In this document: positions 31,406 through 41,300 of the stretch, piece after piece
Layout of the letters: every line of letters begins with the position of its first letter
Numbering within the stretch: position 1 is the stretch's first letter
Assembly: GCA_032718475.1 (NCBI GenBank)
Contig: JAUCBJ010004836.1
Location: 1-46,204, forward strand
From: Nemertoderma westbladi
Taxonomy: Eukaryota > Xenacoelomorpha > Nemertodermatida > Nemertodermatidae
Length of the DNA stretch: 46,204 bases
Direction: 5' to 3'
Notes under the pieces: generated by a model
What the model saw: only the letters and a program-made list of their open reading frames with translations
Databases searched by the model: none
Told to the model about the DNA's origin: nothing
Made by a program: the position numbers and the translations under genes

Positions 31406-32095
31406 AATCGATGGGACGGACCTCAGTGCTGAGGAGTTCTGCGATAATGTGTGGATGCGACTTCTTCGCCGTCCACGCATTAAGCTGCAAATCGGGAGGT
31501 TTGGTTGTGAAATGTCACAATGAGGTCAGGGAGGTCTTTGGGAACCTCTTGCCTCTGTTGTAGGACCATCGAGCGTGTTGCGGGAGGTGACCGTATTACA
31601 GTCAGTGGTGCTCGTGCCGACTTGGTATCTCGGAAAGTTTGGGCTTCTCAGAGGGTGGCGTTGTTCAACGTCGCAGTGATCAATGCTGACGCCACCTCTT
31701 ACTCACAACCCAAACAAACCACTCTACTGAGTCACTGTCGGATTAATGCTGCCGCTATAAAATGCGACATTACCGCGGAGTGTGTGGGGACTGGAGGATG
31801 TCCTTCACCCCCCTTGTTGGTTAACACTAATGGGGTCTGGAGTCTTGAAGCCCAGATACTCTTAAAACATATTGCAGAGGCCCTGGTAGCAAAACAGCAA
31901 GAAATGAGAGAACGGGGCCTCGCTTGGATGTTGGGGGGTGTAAGGTGGTGTCTTGAATTCGCACTTCTCTGGCCAAGCTCGCTCTACTTCCGTGGTGGCC
32001 CTCATTCGTGGTGTGGGCTGGATTTGGGGATGGAGCTGGGTTGCGAGGCAACAACATCGCGGCACAGTATTGAAACTCTGTTCTCTAGTTTCTAA
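31406..32095 (+). pseudogene. C-terminal domain of a second LINE type
   Basis: First DLSAEEFCDNVWMRL in one frame, then a 191-codon frame (31520-32095) with ARADLVSRKVWASQRVALFN followed by a VAVINADATSY segment, a TPLLVN-like segment (SPPLLVNTNGVW) and the end segment RGLAWMLGGVRWCLEFALL. The order (His/Cys-poor lead, R-DL..W..QR..F.V.V.N..A.SY, then L.RSA-type end) is that of the far C-terminus of invertebrate LINE polyproteins different from the FAGHC type at 8406-10420. It is either a separate 5'-truncated insertion or a chimaera with the piece to its left. Early segments are out of frame. Confidence 0.6.
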
Positions 32096-32119
32096 ACCCG
32101 TTTAAACTAAGTATATTAC

Positions 32120-32835
32120 TGCTCCAAATTTTAAACTTGTTTTTTTAGGTGGGTGCAATTTTGGTGCCAGCACCAAATTTTGAAATATGTAAATTTTGTA
32201 AATTGATTGTTTGAACCAGTTTTTGCGCAATAGGGGTTTTTTGGGGTTCTGGTTTAGATGGAATATATACGAGTTGCACCACGTGTATCAAACTTGTACT
32301 TTTCGGCGCTGTGTGTAAATTTTGGTGCCAGCACGTAATTTTGAAAATACATTCAATAGTTCAATTGCTTGTGACAACTTAATTCTCACGTTTTAGATGT
32401 TTATGGCGGTTTTGAATTCAATGGAATAAGTAATTATCTAACTAGACATTTCAAACCTGTATTTTTCGGAAGTGTTTTCGGACAAAATTTGGTGCTAGCA
32501 CCAAATTTTGTAAACCATAAAATATATCAATTGATTGTGTCACCTTGTTTCTTGCGTTGTACGGGCTTGTGAGGGTTCTGAATTCACTGGAATAAGTAAA
32601 AATTCCATAAGAGTTTTCAAACTTGTATTTTTCGTCGGTGGGTGAAAATTGTTGTGCCAGCACCTAATTTTTGAAAATAAGCAAATTGATCAATAGATAG
32701 TATCATATTCTTTCTTGCGTTATACGGGTTTATGAATGTCCGGAATCCGATAGAATCAATAAAAACCGCACTGGACATCTCAAACTTGTAGCTTTTGGTG
32801 GTACGAAATTTGGTGTTAGCACCAAAATTTGCCAT
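32120..32835. repeat. Satellite of ~162-bp units, each with an inverted repeat
   Basis: Units are marked by GGTGCYAGCACC-type palindromes centred near 32168, 32329, 32496, 32658 and 32817 (spacings about 161, 167, 162 and 159). Between them recur CAAACTTGTA.TTTTCGG, GAATTCAMTGGAATAAGTAA and CTTGCGTT. At 32483-32510 the palindrome is a perfect 28 bp with half-site CAAAATTTGGTGCT. Confidence 0.9.
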
Positions 32836-33282
32836 ATTACGCCGAAAAATACGATTAGCAATAATCTGGCAAATTAGAAATGTATTCCATTAGAATCAGA
32901 GCCCCAGAAAACCTAAAAATGTGAAATTATGGGATCGTATAAGTGAATAAAAATTTTGTGTTCAAACTGAAAAGTGCTGGTTACTTGTTTTTTTCATTTT
33001 TTGCCTACGTAGAGGACTAAAACAGCCATTTATACTAATCAGATTATTCTTAAATATTTTCCAATGGAATTTACGCACCAAAAAACCTATATTGAAAAAC
33101 AATTAGCCGAAAATTGTAACTTTCAAATTTTATGAAAATTTTTCACTACTTGTAATTTAGGTGCTGCAAAATAACCACCCAAATACTTTTTTCGAAATTA
33201 TTTTTTTTGAGTCGGATTCAGACTAGTGAAATCTACGAACAAACAAAAAATCAGACATTTTCGTTAAAATTTGTAGATTTTA

Positions 33283-33336
33283 GGGGGGGGGGGGGGGGGT
33301 CAATATGACCCCCCCACCCCCCCCCCCCCCCCCCCC
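33283..33336. repeat. Poly(G)-poly(C) hairpin
   Basis: G17 (33283-33299), then TCAATATGA, then C7, A, C20. The G run, TCA and the matching TGA plus C run can form one long stem around a 3-base ATA loop. 32836-33282 holds no gene. Confidence 0.85.
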
Positions 33337-33432
33337 GGTATTTGTGTACAACATTTTATAGCCCGGTATTAATAATAGGGTTAAATGTAATCATACATGT
33401 ATCACCAGAATATTTATACTAGTTATTCTTAC

Positions 33433-33592
33433 CGTTTAAGGCCATAAACCCAGCTGACAGCGATGGTCTCAGCTAATGCGATGATAAGCAGAGGAAAAGT
33501 AGCAGAGTACTGGTCAAACAGCTGGAGGACATATTCACCAGTACGGGAAGTAAAGCAGATCGCAAAAAGAAAGGAAAAAGTACAAAGACCAC
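33433..33592 (-). CDS. SLC6 transporter exon (helices 9-10)
   Basis: Acceptor TTTCTAG (AG at 33594-33593), donor ACG|GTAAGA (GT at 33432-33431). 160 bp, entering with two bases of a Gly codon and leaving after two bases of an Arg codon, which match the neighbouring exons. It encodes GGLCTFSFLFAICFTSRTGEY with helix 9, then YVLQLFDQYSATFPLLIIAL and AETIAVSWVYGLKR (helix 10). GxY...FD.Y.A...LL...E.IAV.WVYG is the conserved SLC6 pattern. Confidence 0.94.
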
Positions 33593-33730
33593 CTAGAAAC
33601 AAAAACGTCCCCATTTAAGGATGGGACTTAAAAAAGTCATGTGTTATACTTTTATATAAAATATTTGATTTTATATATTATAAATTAAATTATTATATAA
33701 ATTATAATTACTATTATAATATATACTCAC

Positions 33731-33935
33731 CAGCAACGAGTTCTCTGCGGACGCCACGCATAATTTTCAATTCTATAAGCGGGGTGAGGACGCCTTGGAC
33801 ATACCCCAACATAGTGCCGAGACCAAGGGTTAGGAGCATGAGGAAGAATAGGGTGGACCATAGAGGGGCGGTCACTCCAAACTGGTTGATAGCCTCAGTA
33901 AACGCAATGAAGGCCAACCCAGTACCCTGGACAGC
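33731..33935 (-). CDS. SLC6 transporter exon (helix 8 region)
   Basis: Acceptor GTTACAG (AG at 33937-33936), donor GCTG|GTGAGT (GT at 33730-33729). 205 bp, phase 0 in, phase 1 out. It opens with AVQGTGLAFIAFTEAI (loop 4 tip and helix 8), then APLWSTLFFLMLLTLGLGTM and GYVQGVLTPLIE. The AVQGTGLAFI.FTEA wording is that of the SLC6A15-20 neutral amino acid branch rather than the GABA or monoamine carriers. LGLGT corresponds to the conserved LGL(G/D)(S/T) segment next to the second sodium site. Confidence 0.95.
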
Positions 33936-34010
33936 CTGTAACAGGGAAAATAGCATTTTGATAAGGTATGAAATACCTAAATCATGGCAATGAGTTGTTG
34001 AGTGCTCCAC

Positions 34011-35793
34011 TCTTCTATGTGCTACTGATGATCTAGTGTGCGTTAGATGGTAAAAATCTCATGGGAAATACATGGACTCCATTGATATATATGTAAGGAC
34101 TGGTGCATGATTCCAACATATCATGTTTCCTTAGGCTCAATCGGGCTCTAATACCAAGAGTCAGCCAAAAAACCGTTCTACCGTTATAGCCGTGTACGAC
34201 GTTATACCCTCAGGTGCCCAACCATGGCGCTCCTGTACCAGGGGCTGCTGGTGCCGTGCATTTGTGATAGCATTGCCAATCTGATAAACGACCAAAACCT
34301 CTACATTGAGACTCTAACTGAACTTCATCTATAATATGGATTCAACCATTTCATCGCATCTCACTGCCTCAAGGATGATATTCGGGAGTTGCCTAAACTG
34401 ATAAACAACAACTTCCATGCCTTGGGGAGTTTCTCTTTAAAGTTGAATGGCGCAATTTCCCTGCTACTGAAGTGTGGGAATATCTCCAACTTCCACGCCT
34501 TATCCACAGTCACCACTCTGGTCGAAAAAGCTCCCTGGCAGGCTCCAGTACGAGTGGGCCAAGCAGTTTACTTTGCCCAACCTTCTGTCCTCTCAGCCAT
34601 CGAACTCAATCAATTTCATATGCAATCAAACTCATATTAATCGCATAAAAGTGAATTACTCAGAAACTCCCTGTAGCAACCCAAATCCCTAAGAACCCCG
34701 GAACTCAACTACCCTAATTCCTCTTCGGGATCGGCGTCTCACTGGGATAGCTCAAGGTTACCGATGTGTAACAAAGATAATGATACAACCATAACCATCC
34801 CGTTCGACCATCTGTGTGATGTGAGACTTTGTCTGCAAGTGTGGCCCAGCCATCCGGGGGCAACAATGGTTGTCAAAAATGCCAGGGTGACCACTCCATT
34901 CCATCCTGAAGCAGCTTCAAACAACTAATGGCGTGGGATTGAGCAACGCATGCCAAATACATGGGACTTTGTTTCGCTTGTCTCTTAAAGAAACTCTGAT
35001 CCATCGAATGCTTCATGAAGAAGCCATGTGAACCTAACGGCTATTTTAAGCGACATCATGCACTGCTTCACCACACCCCTTGCTTAACAGCTTCCAACCC
35101 CTTGGCCCCTGCAGAACCGATCAAATTCCATGTCGTTCAAGTGTGGGGTGAGCCACGAAGTGAGCGGAGCCTTAGCATATGGGTGCCATTGGCGAGTTGT
35201 CTGTCGTCGTCGTCGTCTGTCGTCTTAAATTTTTGATCGCTAATAACTCGGTTATTCTTCGATGAAATTAAACGAAACTTGGTAATTTTAGAGCGAACAG
35301 ATCCCAGAAACGTAATTGTTTGCACCTTTTTTGTACAAAATGGCCCCAACTCAATTTCAGCCAAAATTGGCAGCCTTCGATGCAACCATGAATTGAACAG
35401 ATTCACCAAATTTGAACTCAATTGAATCGAAATTGTTCAAGAAATATGTTCAATAGTCTTTTTGGAAAAATAATGGACCTTTCTTCCGTTAAAGTGCCAT
35501 TTTGTGACCTCTTTAAAAAAAACTTGGATTGGCCATTAATTAAAATACATTTTGGTTACCCATGTAATAAGCATGAATGGACAGTTCACGAAGGGGAGGA
35601 GGAGGGGGTACTAAACATATTATTATCAGTTAAACAGTCACCCTCGAATTAAGTGCTTCTAACACACCTCATGTATAATAAGTACAATAATAATAAGTAC
35701 AATCATAATAAACTCAAACAGCTCAAACAAGATAAAATATGTATATGCATCTAACAATAGTAAATACCAAATACAAGTTGATACGATAAAGAT
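34011..35793. other. Intronic stretch, moderately GC-rich, no recognised gene
   Basis: About 34200-35150 is richer in GC than its surroundings and holds several frames of 60-80 codons on both strands, none with a recognisable domain or splice context. Around 35145-35220 a CGTCGT repeat and a GTGAGCGGAGC-like word precede an AT-rich part with repeated AAATTT-type words. It may be an old degraded element. Confidence 0.35.
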
Positions 35794-36272
35794 TTAAGCG
35801 ATTCGGAAAATTAATTTTTTTTTTCATAATTTGAAATTTCAGAATTGGAAACGCTTACATTTTTTTTTGATTGAGCAAAATCGAAAACGGTTTCGAAATT
35901 CAGCGCATCAGTGTTGACCAGAAAAAGTTTTTTCGGGCAAATCTTTTTTGTGAAAATCGCCAAAAATCGACAAATCTCGTAAGCTGGATTTCGGCAACGT
36001 GATTTTGGCCATTTCGATTTTGGCCTAAATGCCTTTTTGGCTGACATTTTCAGAAAACATACCCACACTATCGGCGTGTTTGTGGCATAAGTTTCAAGGC
36101 GATTTTCTCAAAAAATTTCCCCGAAAACATCTTTTCTGGTCAACATTAATGCGCTGATTCCAAATTTCGAAACCATTTTCGATTTCGCTCAATCAAAAAA
36201 TATAAATTAGAGCGTTTTCAATTCTGAAATTTCAAATGATGAAAAAAAAATTGTATTTTCCAAATCGCTTAA
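35794..36272. mobile_element. MITE-like element with ~175-bp inverted arms and TTAA ends
   Basis: Left arm 35798 to about 35970 and right arm about 36096-36268 are imperfect inverted copies: GCGATTYGGAAAAT, TTTGAAATTTCAGAATTG, TTGATTGAGC, ATCGAAAA.GGTTTCGAAATT, CAGCGCAT and TGTTGACCAGAAAA match in order. TTAA lies directly at both ends (35794-35797 and 36269-36272), which fits a TTAA target duplication as made by piggyBac- or Kolobok-type transposases. No coding capacity. Confidence 0.75.
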
Positions 36273-36370
36273 TTCTTACACAGGCCTAATAGACTAGGAG
36301 CTAGGGGCTGCGGTACATCGCAAAATAGCTATTTTTGACGATTACTCCAGGCAAAATATCGCGAAAATAT

Positions 36371-36401
36371 AGATTTCCAAAATGGCCAATTTTGGAAATC
36401 T
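36371..36401. other. Perfect 13-bp stem hairpin
   Basis: AGATTTCCAAAAT (36371-36383), loop GGCCA, then the exact reverse complement (36389-36401). Confidence 0.7.
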
Positions 36402-36631
36402 AAAAATTAGATAAAATGTGCATCATTTATATAGGTTGGAAAAATGAAGAGGACATTTCGGAATTAAATTTGTATTTGGTTTTTGAGATAATTGAGAAAT
36501 GAAAAATGAAAATGAAAAAAAACGCGAATTTTCCAAAATCTACAAACTTTGACCTTTGACCATTTAAGGTCGATTTTTTTTTAAAGCAAATAAAAAGTAA
36601 TATTTGCGTTCGCTACCCCTACCCCACCCCT

Positions 36632-36632
<1 letters not shown>

Positions 36633-36662
<30 letters not shown>
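36633..36662 (+). repeat. Poly(C) tract, C30
   Basis: Longest pure homopolymer of the window, preceded by CCCCTACCCC runs. 36663-37002 has no further feature. Confidence 0.8.
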
Positions 36663-37002
36663 ACCCAGAGCATTCCAATTTTAATATCGTCAAAAAAGAA
36701 AGTATCTGTTTCAAAATAATTACAATTAGGGAGGTAAAAGTTTGAAGCACTAGCTCGAGTATTATGTATCGTATATCACACACTATTGAATTTTCTTAAG
36801 TAATTTGCACTAAATCTTATCATTATAAAGTGTTGGCTGGACCGGTTTCATAGTTAAATGAAATTGAATACAGGTATGTAGGCCTAAATGTCAGCTGGTA
36901 CAGTAGCAGGTAGCAGCAGATTACAGGTAGACCTTAATTTGAGTTTATAACAGCAAATTACAGGTAGGACTGTGATTCATTGTATCATTGACATTTACTT
37001 AC

Positions 37003-37211
37003 ATCATCAAGAAAATGTTGGACCGAGCACTCCCTTAATGTTGGCATTACCACAGAGATTGTAACGTTTTCGCCATATTCGTTTATTATAGTGTGATTAA
37101 CAACCTCCCCAGGTAGGGGTAACTCTTCTGTATAATTCCCTTGGAAGGCCGTAAAAATTGTCTCATTGTTTTCTTTCAAGCAAGCCTCGTTACTTGTGTG
37201 CGCCTTGAAAC
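37003..37211 (-). CDS. SLC6 transporter exon (extracellular loop 4)
   Basis: Acceptor ATGATTAG (AG at 37213-37212), donor GAT|GTAAGT (GT at 37002-37001). 209 bp: two bases complete a Gly codon, then 69 codons. It starts FKAHTSNEACL, the end of helix 7 and the conserved cysteine segment of the B0AT-like branch (G-F-K-A.....C). A long hydrophilic loop follows and ends CSVQHFLDD just before AVQGTGLAF in the next exon. Four N-glycosylation sequons (NET, NYT, NHT, NVT) lie in the loop, consistent with its extracellular position. The enlarged loop is typical of SLC6A15-20 proteins. Confidence 0.93.
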
Positions 37212-37439
37212 CTAATCATAACAAAAAAACATTTAATTCTCAAATGAATTGGATTTATAACGAACCTGTCTTTAAACTGGATAGTTTTTTCTAAATCTGA
37301 GCCTTTTTGTCTGTTTGTTTGTATATTTATTTTATTGATATTGTATAACAACCAAATGGCTTCAAACCTCTTGCACGTATTGGAAAATTATAAACGCAAC
37401 TATTTATCTAGTTGTTGAATAAAAAAGATTGTGTGCGAT

Positions 37440-37637
37440 CGAGTAAACCCTTTCACTCTGATTCCCAAGTTGCCTTGGTTCCCATTTATCGACCACTGAA
37501 GGATGAAAGCCAGGGTTGGGCTAGGCTGCAACATTTAAATCACTGTGCCCAAATAGTGCTACCCCATCTAGAGATCGAACCGGTGCCCCCTAAATGGAAG
37601 CCCAGGAATGTCACCACTAGACCAAGCTGCTGCTTGG
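37440..37637 (-). mobile_element. tRNA-derived SINE, first family, inverted copy
   Basis: Minus-strand head GCAGCTTGGTCTAGTGG and B box GGTTCGATCTC, body with GCAGCCTAGCCCAACCCTGG and GGTCGATAAATGGGAAC, as at 29148-29400 but in the opposite orientation. Confidence 0.8.
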
Positions 37638-38499
37638 AATATTTGCATAATAATAATTAATATTTGCATATTATCAACATTATGGAACGCGAAATTAAAT
37701 ACTCACAACTACACTTTGACACTGAACAACATTTCACTAATAACGAACCTGCATATTAATAGTAAGCCAGGTTAGTTCTTCTCAAGAGTTGAGCCGTTCA
37801 AAAACACGATGTGGTTATTTATATATATGTGTATGTATAACCATCCAATATCTCAAAAACTTAAGCAGGTAAGCAAAAATTTTAAAAGCAAACTCTACAT
37901 GAATTTTGGTTTCGCTCTAATTTTTTTGGAGTCACTGAAAAATATCGGTTTTGAAAATTAAATGTCGAATTTCAACGATTTCAACTTATCGAATATGCAC
38001 CAACTATTTTATTTGGGATATTCAGTCATCTGATGAGCAACATATTTTAGCCTCAGAATCTTTTCAAATATCGCCAATCTCGCACATAATGTCGCCAAAA
38101 TTTGTTAGTCCTGCAAAACAACGCACTAATTCGTTTAAAAGAGTAAATTATTGGTTGTAGAATAATGTAATTCAACTAGAAAAGTCAGCAAGCTGCCTGC
38201 CTATAAGGAGACCGTCCATAGAGACCGTACATACTATATACATAACATAAAATTATTATAATAAAAAATTGCAAACAGTTAAATTACCTTGAAATAAGTG
38301 CCGGAGCATTAAAATTTAAATGAAATGTGAAATTAAAATTTAACTAAAGGTTAGTTCTGAGTTTGTTTATATATGATTTATATAGTGAAAAGGACAACAC
38401 AGCAAGATAGCAAAGCTGGTACGTGGCTGTGCGCCGTTTAGGAGATTATGGACGAACTTAATACAATAGGCCTACATGTGTTCATTAGAATTACTAAAT

Positions 38500-38690
38500 G
38501 AATTGGAGTTGAGCTGTTAAGCAACTGTAATTAACGATGTAATATTATGGTTTTGTTCAGAAGTGGAAAAAATGAGAAAGTGCGTCACCGGGGGTTGACC
38601 CAGCGCTATACGTACGATTCAGCCTATCAGGCATCATCAGTAACGCTAACCAGTTCAGCCACTTGCCCCTGACATTCACTATCCCACCTA
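38500..38690 (-). mobile_element. tRNA-derived SINE, second family
   Basis: On the minus strand: A-box-like TGGCTGAACTGGTTAGCG, B-box-like GGGTCAACCCC, then a tail with CTTTCTCATTTTTTCC, CATAATATTACAT and AGTTGCTTAACAGC. Relative at 7915-8060, partial relatives at 11840-11930 and 38838-38990. 37638-38499 shows no gene. Confidence 0.7.
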
Positions 38691-38837
38691 ACCCACTTCT
38701 ATTGAACAGGCATTCTTAAGTTGCATATCCTATCTCTAACAGCGGACCTACCGGCCTCAAGTATGTTAGAGTGAAACAGGAGGGAAGTACAAATAAATAT
38801 ATATTCAGCTCGAGTATTGCTGCCAGGTGATATTAAT

Positions 38838-38990
38838 AAATGAATTGGAGTTGAGCTGTTAAGCAACTGTAATTAAAGATGTAATATTATGGTTTTTTCA
38901 GATTTTCAGATCTGGTTCAAACCCCGGTGACGCGCTTTCTCATTTTTTCCACTTCTGAACAAAACCATAATATTATAATTACTACCATAT
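38838..38990. mobile_element. Two partial SINE copies facing each other
   Basis: 38838-38897 repeats the tail of 38500-38570 in the same orientation. 38913-38980 holds the B box (GGTTCAAACCCCGGTGACGC) and tail in the opposite orientation. Together they form an inverted repeat around CATAATATTA words. Confidence 0.65.
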
Positions 38991-39105
38991 ACTTTGTAAT
39001 TAAATTTAAAGCACCGCATAAAAATATATGAATTCATATAAATGATAATCCATCTGTACACGTAGGTGCGACATTTGAACGAAAAATTACATCGATACAT
39101 GGTAC

Positions 39106-39620
39106 ATGCATATCATGTTAAAAGGGGAAAAGCCACCACCAACTTGGACTAAAGGTCAATTAAAGCCTCTCCCCAAGAAAGGAGACCTCGGTATACCAAC
39201 AAACTATCGTGGGATCTGTCTGCTTGTGGTAGCTGCCAAAATATACAATAAAATGATTCTATATAGAATTAGGCCTCACATAGAGAAACTACTGCGTGCG
39301 TAAGAGCCAAAACGGATTTCGACCATGTAGATCAACAGTAGCTCAAATACTTGCACTACGGAGACTGATTGAAGGAATTAAGTCAAAGAATCTCCCCGCA
39401 GTCATGACTTTTGTGGACTTCAAGAAGAGAAGAGGCATTCGACTCCATCCATAGAGGCAAAATACTTGAAATCCTAAGAGCTTATGAAATACCAGAAGTT
39501 GCTGGCATTGGAGAGTTATATTGTGACACAGAAGCGCAGGTACTCTCACCAGATGGTGAAACTGATTTTTTCTTCTGGCTGGGGTACTGCAAGGTGACTT
39601 TGTAATTGTGCTGGACGGTC
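39106..39620 (+). mobile_element. LINE fragment, N-terminal half of RT, different subfamily
   Basis: Frames encode PPPTWTKGQLKPLPKKGDLG, NYRGICLLVVAAKIYNKMIL and, after a stop at the LLRA/SQNGF junction, SQNGFRPCRSTVAQILALRR, TFVDF and EAFDS (with a short duplication between), YGIPE-like ILRAYEIPE and GVLQGD. The next codons match FVIVLD of an RT after a short deletion, then similarity ends near 39620. It is closely related in style to, but clearly diverged from, 8406-10420. The matching C-terminal half starts at about 42430. Confidence 0.75.
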
Positions 39621-39776
39621 AGGGCCCTAAACCGATTAGGTTCTCTGTTCGCAGAACACCGAACACTATTCCGGCCACGGAACTAGTCCAGCAGAATGCC
39701 TTTATAGAATCCTGGGATTTGTGGGACGAGAGGATCTCAGCAACTAAGCGAAAACGAACAATAGGATGTTCCTAGA

Positions 39777-39796
39777 CCCCCCCCCCCCCCCCCCCC
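39777..39796 (+). repeat. Poly(C) tract, C20
   Basis: Pure tract between the LINE fragment and the 467-bp satellite; followed by A7. Confidence 0.8.
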
Positions 39797-40009
39797 AAAA
39801 AAATTTATCTAGAAGACTTTTTCCCATATAAATTACGTTTCAAAAGTCTACGGTTCTCCGGCTAGGGCCAATTTGAGTCAAAAAGTCCGCTTCCCTAGCA
39901 ACCACGTTGCTATGGAGCTACAGCCAAAACGGCTAATGCTACGGAGTTGGGACCGGCGCCAATCGATAGGCAGCATATGGGTTTACCTTCACAACTTCGA
40001 GTTTGAAGT

Positions 40010-41300
40010 TGCCCGATCAAGATCTTGACCGTGATCAGCAAAGATCAGTTTTGATCAGGGATCGGACACTCAAGGCTTGCTCCAATCGAAAAACTTAACA
40101 TTACAAAAAGATTCAGCGACCCCACATTAGTCATGATTCCCGTTAAAATATTTTAAAAAAAGTGAATTCTTCCCGGTCAAAACGCAAGATCATGATCGCG
40201 CAAAGATCGGACTTCGTAAAATCGTAACTAAGCATTTTGGATATAAACAATTACTGTAGGAAACGTTCAGAACACCGCCCTGAGTCGATTAAAAAAAAAA
40301 TTTGCTCGATCGGACAACCGGTTCTCGAGATCTGATACCTGATCATTAAAGATCAGATTTTTTAGTTTTTTCGGATTTTCTCGAAACCTTTGTTTGAGAC
40401 CCCCGATTTTTTTTTTACGAATCGACTTCTATGATGAAGGGGCAACTTTTGAGCATTTCGAAATTTTCAAAAAGCGATTTGATCAGGCCGCGATCAGAAA
40501 AGATCGTGTTTTCTGTTTTATTTCGAAGACCAAGTCCTGGGAGTTCACCGTATGGAAAAACTTAACATCACAAAAAGATTCCTCACCCTCGAATTATGGG
40601 GGGTAGCCAAAATTTGGGCATAAAAAAGTTCAAGTCTAGTGGGTCAAAACTCAAGATCATGATCGCGAAAAGATCAGTATATTTAAAATCGAATCTAAGC
40701 ATTTTTCTAATAAACATTCATTCTAAGAAATGTGCAATGGTCTATTCTGAGTTGATTAAAAAAAAAATTGGCTCGATCGGGCAACCAGTTCTCGAGATCA
40801 GCTTCCTGATCATAAAAGATCGTGTTTTTCTGTTTTTCCCGATTTTCTCGAAAACGTTGTTTGAGACCCCCAATTTTTTTTTTACGAATCGACTTCTATG
40901 GTGAAGGGGCAACTTTTGAGCATTTCAAAATTTTCAAAAAGCGATTTGATCTGGCCATGATCAGGAAAGATCATGTTTTCGGTTTTATTTCGAAGACCAA
41001 GTCCTGTGAGTTCACCGTATGAAAAAACTTAACATTACAAAAAGATTCCTCACCCTCGAATTAGGGGGGGTAGCCAAAATTTGACCATAAAAAAGTTCAA
41101 TTCTAGGGGGTCAAAAGATCATGATCGCGAAATGATCAGTTTTTTCGAAATTACTTCTGAGCATTTTGGGGCAAAACTTTCAAACTAAAAAACATTCACT
41201 GGAGTGTTCTAAGTAGATTAAAAAAAATTTCGACTCAATAGGCCTACCGGTACCGGAGATATGGTCGTCCAAAGTCTGCTTCCGGTAATTCGAAAATATT
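40010..41300. repeat. GATC-rich satellite, ~467-bp period, about 2.7 copies
   Basis: AACTTAACATYACAAAAAGATTC begins near 40093, 40560 and 41030. GTTTGAGACCCCC begins at 40392 and 40859. CTCGATCGGRCAACC.GTTCTCGAGATC recurs about 470 bp apart. The first two copies are close; the third diverges towards 41300. Many WGATCA/AGATCR words are packed in it (six GATC within about 60 bp from 40018). The reading frames over it are by-products. Confidence 0.88.

Noticed and set aside
40394-41022. Several 60-100 codon plus-strand ORFs
   Set aside because: They repeat with the 467-bp satellite period and have no domain or start context.
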